Origin: an uncultured Clostridium sp.
GTDB lineage: Bacteria; Bacillota; Clostridia; Clostridiales; Clostridiaceae
Reading direction: 5' to 3'
Assembly: GCA_900548455.1 (NCBI GenBank)
Contig: URKQ01000007.1
Location: 1 to 64,000, forward strand
DNA: 64,000 nucleotides
Shown here piece after piece: positions 17,008-26,306 of this stretch; positions within the stretch are counted from its first letter, which is position 1, and the number at the start of each line of letters is the position of its first letter. The position numbers and the translations under genes were made by a program. The notes below the pieces were generated by a model. That model was given only the letters and a program-made list of their open reading frames with translations. It was not told the origin of the DNA and made no database searches.

Positions 17008-17459
17008 TATATCTCATCCTTTAAAATGCATATTAGTAAAAAGAAGGTTCCAACACATGTAAGTACATCTGCTACGTTAAAAGTAGGAAAATAATATGCA
17101 TCTTTATAATGTAACATAATAAAATCAACTACATAGTTATAATAAACTCTATCTATAAGATTTCCAATTCCCCCTGAAATAATCAAAGCCATTGAAATAC
17201 TTGTTAATTTAAATGATGGTCTTTTCTTAATTAAATATGCAATCATAAATATAATAACTGCTCCAGCTATTATTACAAATAACCATTGCTTGTTTTGCAG
17301 CATGCCAAAGGCTGCACCACGATTTTCTAAGTAATCTAAAGTAAAGAATCCTTTAATTACTGAAATACCCTCAGTACCTTTTAAGGATGCTATTGCCCAT
17401 AGTTTAGTAAACCTATCTAATAATAATCCTATAATGATTATTGATATTGTAAGAATCAA
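17007..17459 (-). CDS. lspA: Prolipoprotein signal peptidase II
   Basis: 150 aa with four membrane helices. It cleaves the lipoprotein signal peptide ahead of the lipid-modified Cys, as in MetQ here. The two catalytic aspartates are in GNLIDR (near 109) and FNVADV (near 129). The NRGAAFG block is the family signature. It lies upstream of and overlaps the pseudouridine synthase gene. Confidence 0.95.
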   Translation of the reverse strand: MILTISIIIIGLLLDRFTKLWAIASLKGTEGISVIKGFFTLDYLENRGAAFGMLQNKQWLFVIIAGAVIIFMIAYLIKKRPSFKLTSISMALIISGGIGNLIDRVYYNYVVDFIMLHYKDAYYFPTFNVADVLTCVGTFFLLICILKDEI

Positions 17460-17536
17460 CTTGGTTCCCCCTTTATTAAAAACTTTACATGGTTATATAA
17501 AGCATAAACCAATATTAATTGATTTATGCTATCTTT

Positions 17537-18337
17537 TTATAACAAAGCTTTAATTTTTGTACATTTATCTATAATTTTTCCTACAGATTCTATATCTATA
17601 GTTTGCCTTGCATCAGATATAGAATTATCTGGGCAAACATGACTCTCTATTATAAGTCCATCAGCTCCAGATGCAACTGCAGCGTTGCTCATAGAAGAAA
17701 CTAACTCTCTTCTTCCTGTTCCATGGCTAGGATCTACGATTACAGGTAATCTGTAATTATCTTTAATTATTGCTACAGAGTTTAAATCCAAAGTATTTCT
17801 AGTACTTGTTTCAAAGGTTCTAATTCCTCTTTCACAAAGAACTACATTTTCATTACCTTCTTTTAACACATATTCTGCAGCATACAACCACTCCATTAGT
17901 GTTGCACTCATTCCACGTTTTAATAAAACAGGAACTTTAAGTTTTCCAAGTTCTTTAAGCAGCGTGTAATTATACATATTTCTAGATCCAACTTGAACCA
18001 TATCTATGTACTTAAGGGATTCTTCAATATCTCTAGCATCCATAATCTCAGATACTACTGGCATTTTAAACTCGTCTCCTACTTTTCTTAATATCTTTAA
18101 CCCTTCAAGTCCTAAGCCTTGAAAATCATAGGGAGAAGTTCTAGGTTTATATGCCCCAGCTCTAAGAATTTGTACACCCTTATCCTTAAGCCCCTTACAT
18201 ATTTGCTTCATTTTTTCATAGTCTTCTACAGCACAAGGTCCTGAAATAAATACTAATTCATCTCCACCTATTGTTATATCCTTTACCATAACTTTTAAGC
18301 TATGGCCACTTCTTTTGTCTGAAATAATTTTTTCCAT
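17537..18337 (-). CDS. aroF: 3-deoxy-7-phosphoheptulonate synthase (DAHP synthase)
   Basis: First step of the shikimate pathway: condenses phosphoenolpyruvate and erythrose 4-phosphate. It has 266 aa and belongs to the short type I-beta (KDO8P-synthase-like) family. The opening GGDELVFISGPCAVED holds the metal-ligand Cys, followed by RAGAYKPRTSPYDFQG, LKRGMSATLMEW and IVDPSHGTGRRE. It lacks both an N-terminal ferredoxin-like feedback domain and a chorismate mutase domain, so no built-in allostery is visible. It sits 10 nt after mtnN. Confidence 0.93.
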   Translation of the reverse strand: MEKIISDKRSGHSLKVMVKDITIGGDELVFISGPCAVEDYEKMKQICKGLKDKGVQILRAGAYKPRTSPYDFQGLGLEGLKILRKVGDEFKMPVVSEIMDARDIEESLKYIDMVQVGSRNMYNYTLLKELGKLKVPVLLKRGMSATLMEWLYAAEYVLKEGNENVVLCERGIRTFETSTRNTLDLNSVAIIKDNYRLPVIVDPSHGTGRRELVSSMSNAAVASGADGLIIESHVCPDNSISDARQTIDIESVGKIIDKCTKIKALL

Positions 18338-18347
18338 AAAATATCAC

Positions 18348-19040
18348 CTACATAGATTGTAGCATAGAACGAAGTATTTTATTAGAATTTTGAACTGCTA
18401 ATGCTTCAAACTTATCATAATCCATATGTGCCCCATTATCTGCATTATCAGAAATTGATCTAATAATTACAAACTTTTTATTATTTAAATGAGCTACATG
18501 GGCTATACTTGCTCCTTCCATTTCACATGAAATAGCATCAAATTTAGCTTTTAACCATCTAATTTTTTGTACATCTGCAACAAACTGATCTCCAGAAACT
18601 ATTCTTCCAGTAAATACATTTATATCGCTTATTTTATCGCAAGCATCCTTTGCACATTTAACTAATTGCTCATCACATTTAAATGAAAATACATCCATTC
18701 TTGGTATTTGTCCAAAGGGATATCCAAAACCAACTGCATCCATATCATGTTGCACTAAGTCCTCTGCAATTACAACATCTCCTGGATATACATTCTCTCC
18801 TATACCTCCAGCAATTCCAACATTAATTACTGCATCCACATCAAATTCATCAATAAGAATTTGTGTACAAATTGCAGCATTAACCTTTCCAATTCCACTA
18901 ACAACTATAACTACATCTCTATCATATATAGTTCCTTCATTAAATACCATTGATGCCTTATTTAATTTATTTTTTATATTCATATCTGCTATTAAAGAAG
19001 ATACCTCTTCTTGCATAGCTCCTATAATTCCAACTTTCAT
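18348..19040 (-). CDS. mtnN: 5'-methylthioadenosine/S-adenosylhomocysteine nucleosidase
   Basis: 230 aa. It hydrolyses MTA and SAH to adenine and the thioribose sugar, feeding methionine salvage and LuxS. Typical blocks are the opening MKVGIIGAMQEEVSSL, GIGKVNAA near 50, AGGIGE near 78, CEMEGASIAHVA near 172-183 and the catalytic Asp in IRSISDNAD near 197. The RBS is AGGAGG. It opens a small run with aroF. Confidence 0.95.
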   Translation of the reverse strand: MKVGIIGAMQEEVSSLIADMNIKNKLNKASMVFNEGTIYDRDVVIVVSGIGKVNAAICTQILIDEFDVDAVINVGIAGGIGENVYPGDVVIAEDLVQHDMDAVGFGYPFGQIPRMDVFSFKCDEQLVKCAKDACDKISDINVFTGRIVSGDQFVADVQKIRWLKAKFDAISCEMEGASIAHVAHLNNKKFVIIRSISDNADNGAHMDYDKFEALAVQNSNKILRSMLQSM

Positions 19041-19138
19041 AACATCCTCCTACAATACAAAATTCTTCACACCTATTATATCACATATGTCAAGGATATA
19101 CCTAAAAACTCTGTATTAAAAACTAAGAACTAAAAAAT

Positions 19139-19199
19139 AAAAGCTAAGAGATTTTTCCACTGATTATATAATTTCAGCTTAAAATTCTTCTTAGCTTTT
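19139..19199 (-). terminator. divIVA terminator
   Basis: On the minus strand AAAAGCTAAGAAG pairs with CTCTTAGCTTTT across a loop of about 35 nt, followed by TTTTATTTTTTAG. It separates divIVA from mtnN. Downstream of divIVA (19200-19234) is the low-complexity TTCACTCTTCACT pattern seen at several gene ends here. Confidence 0.75.
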
Positions 19200-19234
19200 C
19201 ACTCTTCACTATTCACTTTTCACTCTACTTCAAT

Positions 19235-19840
19235 TTACTTGTCTACAAAGAAACTCTTAATATCTTCAATCTCAGCAGTATCATAATCAAAACTTTCAAC
19301 AGTTTTTTCTTCATTTACCGGATTAGTCACTTCTGTCTTAGCTTCTTCACTTGATGTAGTAGTAATATTATAATTCTTATCAAAGTCTTTTTCTAAAGCT
19401 TCAAACATTTCCATTTGAGTGGCCATAAAGTTTCTATATTTACTTCTAAACTTAACAAACTCTTGTTTAGTTTTATCAAATTCTTCATTTATAGATAAAA
19501 CTCCACCATGTGCTTTATCTAATATTTTTTTAGCACTTTCATTGGCATTCATAATTATTAACTCTGCCTCTGATTGAGAACTTTGCTTTGCTTGTTCTGC
19601 TGCATTTTGAGCTAATAACAACGTGCTTTGTATAGTATTTTCAATTTTTGAGTAATGATCAAGTTTATCTTGGAATACTTCCAACTTTTCTTTTAAGATA
19701 GCATTCTCTTTATAAACTGTTTCATAATCTTCAGCTACTTTTTCTAAGAATTCATCTACTTCATCAATATTGTAGCCTCTCATCCCCTTTTTAAATTCTT
19801 TATTCATTATATCCATTGATGTTATCTTCATGCTATTCAC
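19235..19840 (-). CDS. divIVA: DivIVA-domain cell division / polarity protein
   Basis: 201 aa. The N-terminal membrane-curvature-binding module KITSMDIMNKEFKKGMRGYN(IDEVDEFL) covers residues 4-32. A long coiled coil (about 33-150) is followed by an acidic, Thr/Glu-rich tail. DivIVA gathers at division septa and poles and recruits partners. It is the last gene of the ylm cluster, behind ylmH, the classic Firmicute order. The RBS lies just upstream of the ATG. Confidence 0.92.
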   Translation of the reverse strand: MNSMKITSMDIMNKEFKKGMRGYNIDEVDEFLEKVAEDYETVYKENAILKEKLEVFQDKLDHYSKIENTIQSTLLLAQNAAEQAKQSSQSEAELIIMNANESAKKILDKAHGGVLSINEEFDKTKQEFVKFRSKYRNFMATQMEMFEALEKDFDKNYNITTTSSEEAKTEVTNPVNEEKTVESFDYDTAEIEDIKSFFVDK

Positions 19841-19941
19841 CTCTCACTAATATATATGTTACAATTAACAATCTACAATTTTAGATTCTTAATCATATTA
19901 AGATTCAATTCCCATAATAAGTACATTCTTAAAAATTTTAC

Positions 19942-20718
19942 TCATATATATTTACCTACAACTACTTTAATTCTTCCTTTACCTGTTTCACCAACTATAG
20001 AAACAAACTTAAACTTACCATACCCTCTTATGGTAATTGTATCATTAACTTCTAATAATTTCTCTTTTTTCACGCAGGAAAGATAATTAATTAAAACAAC
20101 TCCGCTTTCAATTAAAACATTACTTTTAGACCTTGAAATATTGCATATACTTGAAACCATATTATCAACCCGAAGGGATGTTACAATGATGTTTTTATTT
20201 TCAAAATTTATTTTAGGAATATTATTTTTATTTATATCTATAATCTTCAAATCGCAAGGAGAATTTCCCACAACTAATAGATTATCTAAAATATATTTAG
20301 AAATTGATTTAGACGTTGGCAAGTAACAACAGTCACCATCAACGACTAAATCTCCAAATAACTCTCTTTTAATTCCCAGTGCCATTATTGAACCTAAATA
20401 ATCTTTATGGCTTAGCACTTTAAATTTTGATTTATTTTTTATTTCAATTACATCCACTTCGTAATATTTATCAAGGTATTCTCCTACAGAAAAACATATC
20501 ATTCTTCTTTCACAATCTTCAAAAACACCATATCCCGAAACAGTAACTCCCATTTTAAACTCATTTTTTTTCAGCTTATAATATATGTCTGGAGTCACAA
20601 ATTCCTTTGTATATATGTCACATTCAATATTTCTGCACAATTTAATATCTTCATATAAACTAGATATATAGTTTTTATCATATCCATTAAACATAGCTAA
20701 AAATTCTTGCTTTTCCAT
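19942..20718 (-). CDS. ylmH: YlmH, S4-domain RNA-binding protein
   Basis: 258 aa. An N-terminal DUF-type domain (VTVSGYGVFEDCERRMICFS) precedes a C-terminal S4 domain (about 182-245; SSVKKEKLLEVNDTITIRGYGKFKF-like region). YlmH sits in the division cluster of most Firmicutes and has been tied to peptidyl-tRNA handling on split ribosomes in B. subtilis. Here it follows sepF directly, with 45 nt between, because no ylmG is present. Confidence 0.88.
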   Translation of the reverse strand: MEKQEFLAMFNGYDKNYISSLYEDIKLCRNIECDIYTKEFVTPDIYYKLKKNEFKMGVTVSGYGVFEDCERRMICFSVGEYLDKYYEVDVIEIKNKSKFKVLSHKDYLGSIMALGIKRELFGDLVVDGDCCYLPTSKSISKYILDNLLVVGNSPCDLKIIDINKNNIPKINFENKNIIVTSLRVDNMVSSICNISRSKSNVLIESGVVLINYLSCVKKEKLLEVNDTITIRGYGKFKFVSIVGETGKGRIKVVVGKYI

Positions 20719-20763
20719 ATTTCTGCTCCATTAATCCGCAAAAGCATATTAAAAGTATAAATA

Positions 20764-21216
20764 CTACTTTAGATTTCCAAATATACCCTTAGAACTTAAT
20801 TCATTTTTTAATTCACTACTAACTTCTATATTAGATGGTGTTAATATAAACACTCCCTTTTCAACTGGCTGAAGTCCACCCTCTAACGCATATATAGCAC
20901 CAATTAAAAAGTCTAGTATCCTTTGACCTTCTTTACTATCAACGCCATTTAAATTAACTATTATTATTCTTCTAGATTTTAAATTATCTACAATAACCTT
21001 ACCTTCATCATAATTTGTAGGTTTGCTTATAACTACTTTTGATGATGATGCAGTATGAATGTTGACTATTTTATTTTGTTTTTTACTAACAAAAGGTTCT
21101 ATTTCTATTTCATCCTCTTCTTCTCTGTCCACAGCTTCTTCTCTTTCTTCATCGTATATTTCTTCTTCTTCGTCTTCTCCCATTATTAGTTTTCCAAGAC
21201 CCTTTAATATGTCCAT
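20764..21216 (-). CDS. sepF: Cell division protein SepF
   Basis: 150 aa. An N-terminal amphipathic membrane-binding helix (MDILKGLGKLIMG) is followed by an acidic Glu/Asp linker (about 15-42). The SepF core lies near 60-145 (RRIIIVNLNGVDSKEGQRIL). SepF tethers and bundles FtsZ at the septum. The start has RBS GGGAGG and lies 4 nt from the ylmE end. FtsA and FtsZ themselves are not encoded here. Confidence 0.93.
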   Translation of the reverse strand: MDILKGLGKLIMGEDEEEEIYDEEREEAVDREEEDEIEIEPFVSKKQNKIVNIHTASSSKVVISKPTNYDEGKVIVDNLKSRRIIIVNLNGVDSKEGQRILDFLIGAIYALEGGLQPVEKGVFILTPSNIEVSSELKNELSSKGIFGNLK

Positions 21217-21219
21217 AAT

Positions 21220-21906
21220 TTACCTCCCATCACTATTCACATCATTATTTACATAATTTCGTTTTCCAAATACGCCTTCTCCAATACGTATCATATTGGA
21301 ACCTGACTTCATTGCTACTTTGTAGTCACCGGTCATTCCCATAGAGAGAATTTCCATAGATATATTTTTATAACTTTTAGATTTTAAATTATCAAAAATT
21401 TCTTTTGTTTTATCAAAGTAATATCTACAACTCTCCTGATCTCCCTTTGGTATAGTAACCATAATACCTTTTATTTTCACATTGTTACATTTTTCGCTAG
21501 CTTCTAGTAATTCTTTCAAATCCTCTAGTAAAATTCCCGTTTTACTTTCTTCTCTTCCAATATTAATTTGGATTAAAGCATTGGCAATTTGTTGTTGCTT
21601 ACCAAATTCTTTTTCAATTTGCTCAAGCAATCTTATACTATCTAGAGAATGTATCAGATGTACTTTTCCTACTAGGTACTTAACTTTATTTCTTTGCAAA
21701 TGGCCTATTAAGTGCCATTTAATATCCTTAGGTAATTTTTCGTACTTATCTATTAATTCCTGAACCTTGTTTTCTCCAAAATCTCTTTCTCCCAACTCAT
21801 ATACAGTCTTAATTTCTTCAACTGATCTAGTTTTAGATACGGAAATTAAGGTAACTCCTTCAGATAATTGCTCTTTAAGTTTTAAATAATTTTCACTAAT
21901 AGACAA
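21220..21906 (-). CDS. ylmE: YggS/YlmE family PLP homeostasis protein
   Basis: Pyridoxal 5'-phosphate-binding TIM-barrel protein (228 aa) of the PLPBP family, which buffers PLP and affects amino-acid pools. The PLP Lys is in LISVSKTRS. Other marks are FGENKVQEL and the phosphate-loop MSMGMTGDY(KVAMKSGSNMIRIG). I choose a TTG start at 21906: GGGAGG lies 6 nt before it and the protein then begins (M)SISENYLKL. The ATG at 21924 would place the RBS inside the gene. It is first in the ylmE-sepF-ylmH-divIVA run. Confidence 0.9.
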   Translation of the reverse strand: MSISENYLKLKEQLSEGVTLISVSKTRSVEEIKTVYELGERDFGENKVQELIDKYEKLPKDIKWHLIGHLQRNKVKYLVGKVHLIHSLDSIRLLEQIEKEFGKQQQIANALIQINIGREESKTGILLEDLKELLEASEKCNNVKIKGIMVTIPKGDQESCRYYFDKTKEIFDNLKSKSYKNISMEILSMGMTGDYKVAMKSGSNMIRIGEGVFGKRNYVNNDVNSDGR

Positions 21907-22024
21907 ATTAATTCCTCCCGTCATAAGTTGGAACCCAGCTTTTAATGCAAAATATGATTATATTTATTTCTATTCTCCATAAAATTAAAAAAACCTTTAA
22001 TAGAATTAAATTTTTATTTTTTTT

Positions 22025-22735
22025 TTATTTTTGCCTTAAATATTGTACTGACATGCTCTTAGTATAGGACTGAATCTTAACATCGTGCACTGGCTCAACT
22101 TCTACAAAGCATGTTCTAAGTTTGAGTTTATTAACATAGTTATCTTGGGTTTCCAAATAGGTTTTCATTGCTTCTTTATCACCAATTGCAATTATTGAAA
22201 AAGGTGCTCCAATCTTTATTTTATCTAAAGAAATAGTTGAACCTACACACAAAGTTGAAGATGAATATGTAATTCTATAACCATTAACAGAAATAGCTTC
22301 TGCACCAGCACTTCTTAAATCATTAATTACTCTTATTAAGTCATAATCATGAATTAGCATATTAGGTGTAACAGTTGTTTTACCTGATAAATAATCTAAA
22401 GAATCATTTAGTGTAATTTTAATTCCATCCCCTTCAACAGGCAAAAGACCTAAGGACATTTTATTTTTCCTTGTTTCTTCATACATATCTCCCATAACTT
22501 CATATCCTGTTTTTGTTCCACTTTCATACTTTTCTATTTTATTAGAAAGTTCATCATATTTTTTTTCTAAATCACCAATCTCATTTTGCAACTTCAATCT
22601 TTCATTATATGCAACTTCATATTGCTCTACATCCAGAAATCTTTCTTTCCCATCCAAGTTAAAATTCATAGCAATTAAGATACCTATAATAATTGTAGCT
22701 ATAAATAAAAATATATTAGCTTCATTAACTCTCAT
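22025..22735 (-). CDS. DUF881 membrane-anchored protein
   Basis: 236 aa. One N-terminal membrane helix (IFLFIATIIIGILIAMNF) is followed by a coiled coil (about 40-75) and the DUF881 domain. That domain carries the family block LRSAGAEAISVNGYRI near 140-155 and the core LPVEGDGIKITLND. It is a paralogue of the gene at 23111-23833, with which it brackets the small basic protein. The family co-occurs with division genes in Firmicutes and Actinobacteria; its exact role is not established. Confidence 0.85.
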   Translation of the reverse strand: MRVNEANIFLFIATIIIGILIAMNFNLDGKERFLDVEQYEVAYNERLKLQNEIGDLEKKYDELSNKIEKYESGTKTGYEVMGDMYEETRKNKMSLGLLPVEGDGIKITLNDSLDYLSGKTTVTPNMLIHDYDLIRVINDLRSAGAEAISVNGYRITYSSSTLCVGSTISLDKIKIGAPFSIIAIGDKEAMKTYLETQDNYVNKLKLRTCFVEVEPVHDVKIQSYTKSMSVQYLRQK

Positions 22736-22747
22736 CCGAATATCCCC

Positions 22748-23089
22748 TTAGTGATGTAGTTTTATTCTTTCCATAAGAAGTCTTCTAATTACAGCAAAGT
22801 TATTAAAAATTCTTTGACCAAATACAATAATAGCTGCCAAATATACTGGCAATCCTAATTTATCTCCTAAATATACCATCCCTGCTGATAAAAAAGCATT
22901 AGCAAAAAATCCTGATACAAAGATATCTGCTCTAAAATCTTTATTAAGAGATGCTCTTATAGCTCCAAAAATAGAATCAATACAAGCAAAAATTGCTACT
23001 GATATATATGGTGAAAGTTTTACTGGAAAGTCGATATTAAATGCAATACCTAAAATTATACCAATTATTAGACCAACAACTGCAATCAT
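22748..23089 (-). CDS. sbp: Small basic protein (Sbp, DUF1290)
   Basis: 113 aa, strongly hydrophobic, three or four membrane helices. It carries the family stretch AIFACIDSIFGAIRASL near 31-48 and a polar C-terminus with FGQRIFNNFAVIRRLL. The DUF881-Sbp-DUF881 order upstream of ylmE is typical of the Firmicute division cluster. The function is unknown; a membrane partner of the two DUF881 proteins is an inference from synteny. Confidence 0.88.
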   Translation of the reverse strand: MIAVVGLIIGIILGIAFNIDFPVKLSPYISVAIFACIDSIFGAIRASLNKDFRADIFVSGFFANAFLSAGMVYLGDKLGLPVYLAAIIVFGQRIFNNFAVIRRLLMERIKLHH

Positions 23090-23110
23090 TTAATTAATTC
23101 ACTCCTAATC

Positions 23111-23833
23111 CTATTTATCTTTTACTTCTTTTATATGTTGAAACTCAATAACACTATTGCTCTTATTTATTGTCAACGAATCTTTTCCTTCATAAATAAC
23201 ATCGCAATTGGCATTAAGTTCATCAGTAATTACACCTGCAAACTTCATTGTGCTTTCTAAAACTGTTCTATCTCCTATAGCTTTTACAACAATTTGTGAT
23301 TGAGCAGATATTCTTTCATTATTAACATATATATTTGTAGTTGCTGCTGTTCTAATTCCACCATTCCCCGTAAGTCTTATATCATTTATAGAAATAGCTT
23401 CTGCTCCTGCAGCATATAGTTCATTAACTAAATTAAGTAAATCTAAATCTCTAACACTATAAGCTTGAGGTTTTGTATTATATATACTAGTTTTAGGATT
23501 AATATAAATAACAAGTCCAGGTCCTTCCACATCTGTTAAGCCTGCTCTAAGCCTTGTCTTTTTTAGTTCTTCTGCAACTTTTTCACTTTCAGTATTAGAC
23601 ACCGCAGCATTTTCATACTCCTCAGCTTTTTTAGATAGCTCCTCGATTTTCTTTTGCAACTCTTCTTTTTCTTTTTTTAATTGTTCGTTTTCCACTAAAA
23701 TTTCCGGACTTGTATCATCCTTTTTAGCCACTCCAACATTTTGTTTATCTATAGTATTTAGTTGAGTTATTATTACAAATCCAAACATTAAAAAAATAAG
23801 TCCTACACTTATTTTAGAAATAAGTTTTCTCAC
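23111..23833 (-). CDS. DUF881 membrane-anchored protein
   Basis: 240 aa. It has an N-terminal membrane helix (ISVGLIFLMFGFVIITQL), then a strong coiled coil (about 45-90; KKEKEELQKKIEELSKKAEE) and the DUF881 domain with LYAAGAEAISINDIRLTG near 138-155. It is a paralogue of the 22025-22735 product: the same architecture with a longer coiled coil. It is probably cotranscribed with sbp (21 nt gap). Confidence 0.85.
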   Translation of the reverse strand: MRKLISKISVGLIFLMFGFVIITQLNTIDKQNVGVAKKDDTSPEILVENEQLKKEKEELQKKIEELSKKAEEYENAAVSNTESEKVAEELKKTRLRAGLTDVEGPGLVIYINPKTSIYNTKPQAYSVRDLDLLNLVNELYAAGAEAISINDIRLTGNGGIRTAATTNIYVNNERISAQSQIVVKAIGDRTVLESTMKFAGVITDELNANCDVIYEGKDSLTINKSNSVIEFQHIKEVKDK

Positions 23834-23901
23834 TCAATTTTACCTCCATTGCATAATATGATTTATTAGATAATGACTTTTCCACCTTAAATCAAGATAT
23901 T

Positions 23902-24699
23902 TTATTCTGCCTTATATATTACAGGGTTTCCATCAAAGCTAACATCTATATAGCCCTTCATAGCCTTAACATCATCATTATTTAAAATGTTAAATCCTCT
24001 AGATAATTTATTATACAAATCATCCATAGTACCAATTTTTAAATATGTTTCATTAATATATAAATTTAAAGACACAAAATTATTAATTTCTATTTTAGGA
24101 ATAGTATATCTATCAAAAAGATTATTTATCCTAAGAAATTCAAATATGTATGCAAGACTATTAAGTCCATTTTCATCATATCCTTGGATTTGCTTGCCTA
24201 CTACTAAATTAGCTTCATCAATTGTTGTTAATTCAATTAAAAATGGATCTTCAAGTTCTGCTTCTTGTGAAAGTACATAACCCTTATCATCAATAATATA
24301 ATAAGAATTCTCGGTTTTTATATAAAAAGCCCTAACTCTTTCTTCAACTTCAATATTAATTGAATTAGGATATTTTCTTTTCACCTTAACTTTTTCAATA
24401 TATGGATTTTCTTTTACCTGAATTGCTACGTTTTTAGTATTTATCTTGAATACATTCGTCCCTTCTTGTATTGCACTCAAAGTTAATATTTCTTCTTCAG
24501 AAACTTTACTATTCCCAGTAACAAGTACATTTTGCAGGTTAAAGACAGGTAATGTAAGACATAACGTCACTGAAATAACAATCAAAAGCACTAAAAAAAT
24601 GAATGTCCTTTTTATTACAATCTTACGCTTCTTTTTACGAAGCAATTCTTCCTTATTATTTATAATATAATTTCCAAAATTCTCTTTTTTATTTGTCAT
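23902..24699 (-). CDS. ftsQ: Cell division protein FtsQ/DivIB
   Basis: 265 aa from the ATG at 24699, chosen because GGGAGG lies 7-11 nt upstream; an in-frame TTG further up overlaps the RBS. A basic cytoplasmic N-terminus (RKKKRKIVIKR) is followed by one membrane helix. The extracytoplasmic POTRA domain opens FNLQNVLVTGNSKVSEEEIL, and FtsQ core blocks such as EVEERVRAFYI follow. It is a structural partner of FtsL/FtsB in the divisome. A terminator after ftsW suggests its own promoter. Confidence 0.92.
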   Translation of the reverse strand: MTNKKENFGNYIINNKEELLRKKKRKIVIKRTFIFLVLLIVISVTLCLTLPVFNLQNVLVTGNSKVSEEEILTLSAIQEGTNVFKINTKNVAIQVKENPYIEKVKVKRKYPNSINIEVEERVRAFYIKTENSYYIIDDKGYVLSQEAELEDPFLIELTTIDEANLVVGKQIQGYDENGLNSLAYIFEFLRINNLFDRYTIPKIEINNFVSLNLYINETYLKIGTMDDLYNKLSRGFNILNNDDVKAMKGYIDVSFDGNPVIYKAE

Positions 24700-25083
24700 T
24701 AACCCACCTCCCAACTCAGTTGTAATTTAAAATTTATAATTTAGAATTTAGAATTAACAAAGAAATTTCAACATTCATTTTACATTTAGCATCTTAAACT
24801 TTAAATTCTAAATTCCTTGCCCTTCGATTTTCCTATTTGTGGCAACACGTACAACAATTACTTTGCTAGACAAAATACAACACATATACATAATCGTATA
24901 CTATATAAATAAATGAAGTGAACCTTTAGCAAATTAAAAATATTTTTTTATTGTACCTTATATGAATAAAATTACTATATACAACATATATCATACCATT
25001 TCTGTAGTATAAATTCATTACAAAAGTATTAATTATTATTGTAAATTGTAAAAACTTAATTTTTCCATGGTAATTGTAATATT
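24700..25083. other. Intergenic region ftsQ-ftsW, no gene
   Basis: This 380-nt stretch holds no ORF. Next to ftsQ (24724-24830) is AATTTAGAATTTAGAATTA-like sequence that partly pairs with a TTTAAATTCTAAATT block 60 nt on. The rest is very AT-rich and must contain the ftsQ promoter. A candidate on the minus strand is TTGTAT, 16 nt, TATAAG near 24960-24990, but I am not sure of it. Confidence 0.5.
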
Positions 25084-25118
25084 AAAAATGCTATGGTAAC
25101 AAATACCATAGCATTTTT
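25084..25118 (-). terminator. ftsW/spoVE terminator
   Basis: The perfect 15-bp stem AAAAATGCTATGGTA / TACCATAGCATTTTT with a 5-nt loop is flanked by A- and T-rich sequence on both sides. It lies 47 nt after the ftsW stop and separates the mur part of the cluster from ftsQ onward. Confidence 0.9.
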
Positions 25119-25164
25119 AATATACTTTAGGAAGTTCGTATTACATTATCGAGCTCATGTTTTA

Positions 25165-26274
25165 CTATATGGACTTATAATTATTTTGCCGCGTTACATT
25201 TAATAAAACTCCCATAAATATCATATTTATAACAAGAGAAGATCCTCCTGCACTAATAAAGGGAAGTGGAACACCTGTTACAGGCATCGAACCACTAACA
25301 ACTGCTACATTGATTAAACTTTGAAGAATTACTACTGAAGTAATCCCCGTTGCAAGTAATGATCCATACATATCTTTTGCTTTAGTTGCTGCCATTATAC
25401 CTCTCCATAAAAATATTACAAATAGAGTTATAATAACCATGCACCCAATAAACCCAAGTTCTTCTCCAATAACAGAAAATATAAAGTCATTGTGAGGCTC
25501 AGGAATATAAAAACACTTCTGTCTTGATTGACCAATTCCTACCCCTGTCAAACCTCCTGAACCTAAGGCTAAAAGGGACTGAACTAGTTGATACCCAGTA
25601 TCTTGTGCATCAGCCCATGGATCTAAGAAACCAGTAAGTCTTTTCAGCCTGTAGGGTTCAAAAAATATTCCTGCTAAACCAGCAGCTATAACTCCTCCCC
25701 CTAGTAGACCCATTTGCCAAAGTTTAGTTCCTGCCACAAAAAGCATTATAACGCAAACTAAAATAGTAACTGTTGCTATACTAAGATTTTTTTCTGCAAG
25801 TATCATCCCCGCCATAAATCCTGCAAATAGTAAATTAGGGATTACTCCTCGAACAAAATCTTTAATATCCTGGGTATGAGTAGAGATTCTTTTCGCTACA
25901 TAAAGTACAACTACATACTTTGCAATCTCAGATGGCTGAAAGGATGCTGGTCCTAATCTAATCCATCTTTGAGCACCTTTTACTGGTGGAAATAAAAATA
26001 CTAAGCAAAGAGCTATAAAGGTAAGCAAAATTAAAACCCTGGTATATTTTTTATAAACATGATAATCGATGTTCATAGTAGTTATCATTCCAATTACACC
26101 AAGTACTGCCCATGCAAGCTGTCTCCATAAAAAGTATTCTGCATTATTATATTTAAAAGCAGCAAAGTATGAGCTGGCACTATAAACCATCACAACTCCT
26201 ATAGTAACTAAAAGAATAATTACACTAAAGAGCACAAAATCTATTTCTCCCAATTTAACTTTGGGTTTTTTCAT
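25165..26274 (-). CDS. ftsW: SEDS-family FtsW/SpoVE peptidoglycan polymerase
   Basis: 369 aa with about ten membrane helices. It shows SEDS motifs: the RWIRLGPASFQPSEIAK block near 105-121 and the C-terminal PFISAGGSSL near 340-350. It polymerises lipid II with its cognate class B PBP, presumably the product at 30445. It may serve septation, spore cortex (SpoVE) or both. It follows mraY directly; no murD or murG lies between or after them, unlike the usual dcw order. Confidence 0.92.
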   Translation of the reverse strand: MKKPKVKLGEIDFVLFSVIILLVTIGVVMVYSASSYFAAFKYNNAEYFLWRQLAWAVLGVIGMITTMNIDYHVYKKYTRVLILLTFIALCLVFLFPPVKGAQRWIRLGPASFQPSEIAKYVVVLYVAKRISTHTQDIKDFVRGVIPNLLFAGFMAGMILAEKNLSIATVTILVCVIMLFVAGTKLWQMGLLGGGVIAAGLAGIFFEPYRLKRLTGFLDPWADAQDTGYQLVQSLLALGSGGLTGVGIGQSRQKCFYIPEPHNDFIFSVIGEELGFIGCMVIITLFVIFLWRGIMAATKAKDMYGSLLATGITSVVILQSLINVAVVSGSMPVTGVPLPFISAGGSSLVINMIFMGVLLNVTRQNNYKSI

Positions 26275-26306
26275 ATCTAACTCCTCCTACAGTGTTAAAC
26301 TTACAA

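Noticed and set aside
19200..19234. TTCACTCTTCACT tracts at gene ends (also 14372-14412 and 41280-41292)
   Set aside because: They are low-complexity sequence without constant length or flanks; I see no evidence of a distinct element or binding site.
21094..21190. GAA-rich tract in sepF as an unstable microsatellite
   Set aside because: It simply codes the normal acidic SepF linker with mixed codons and imperfect units.
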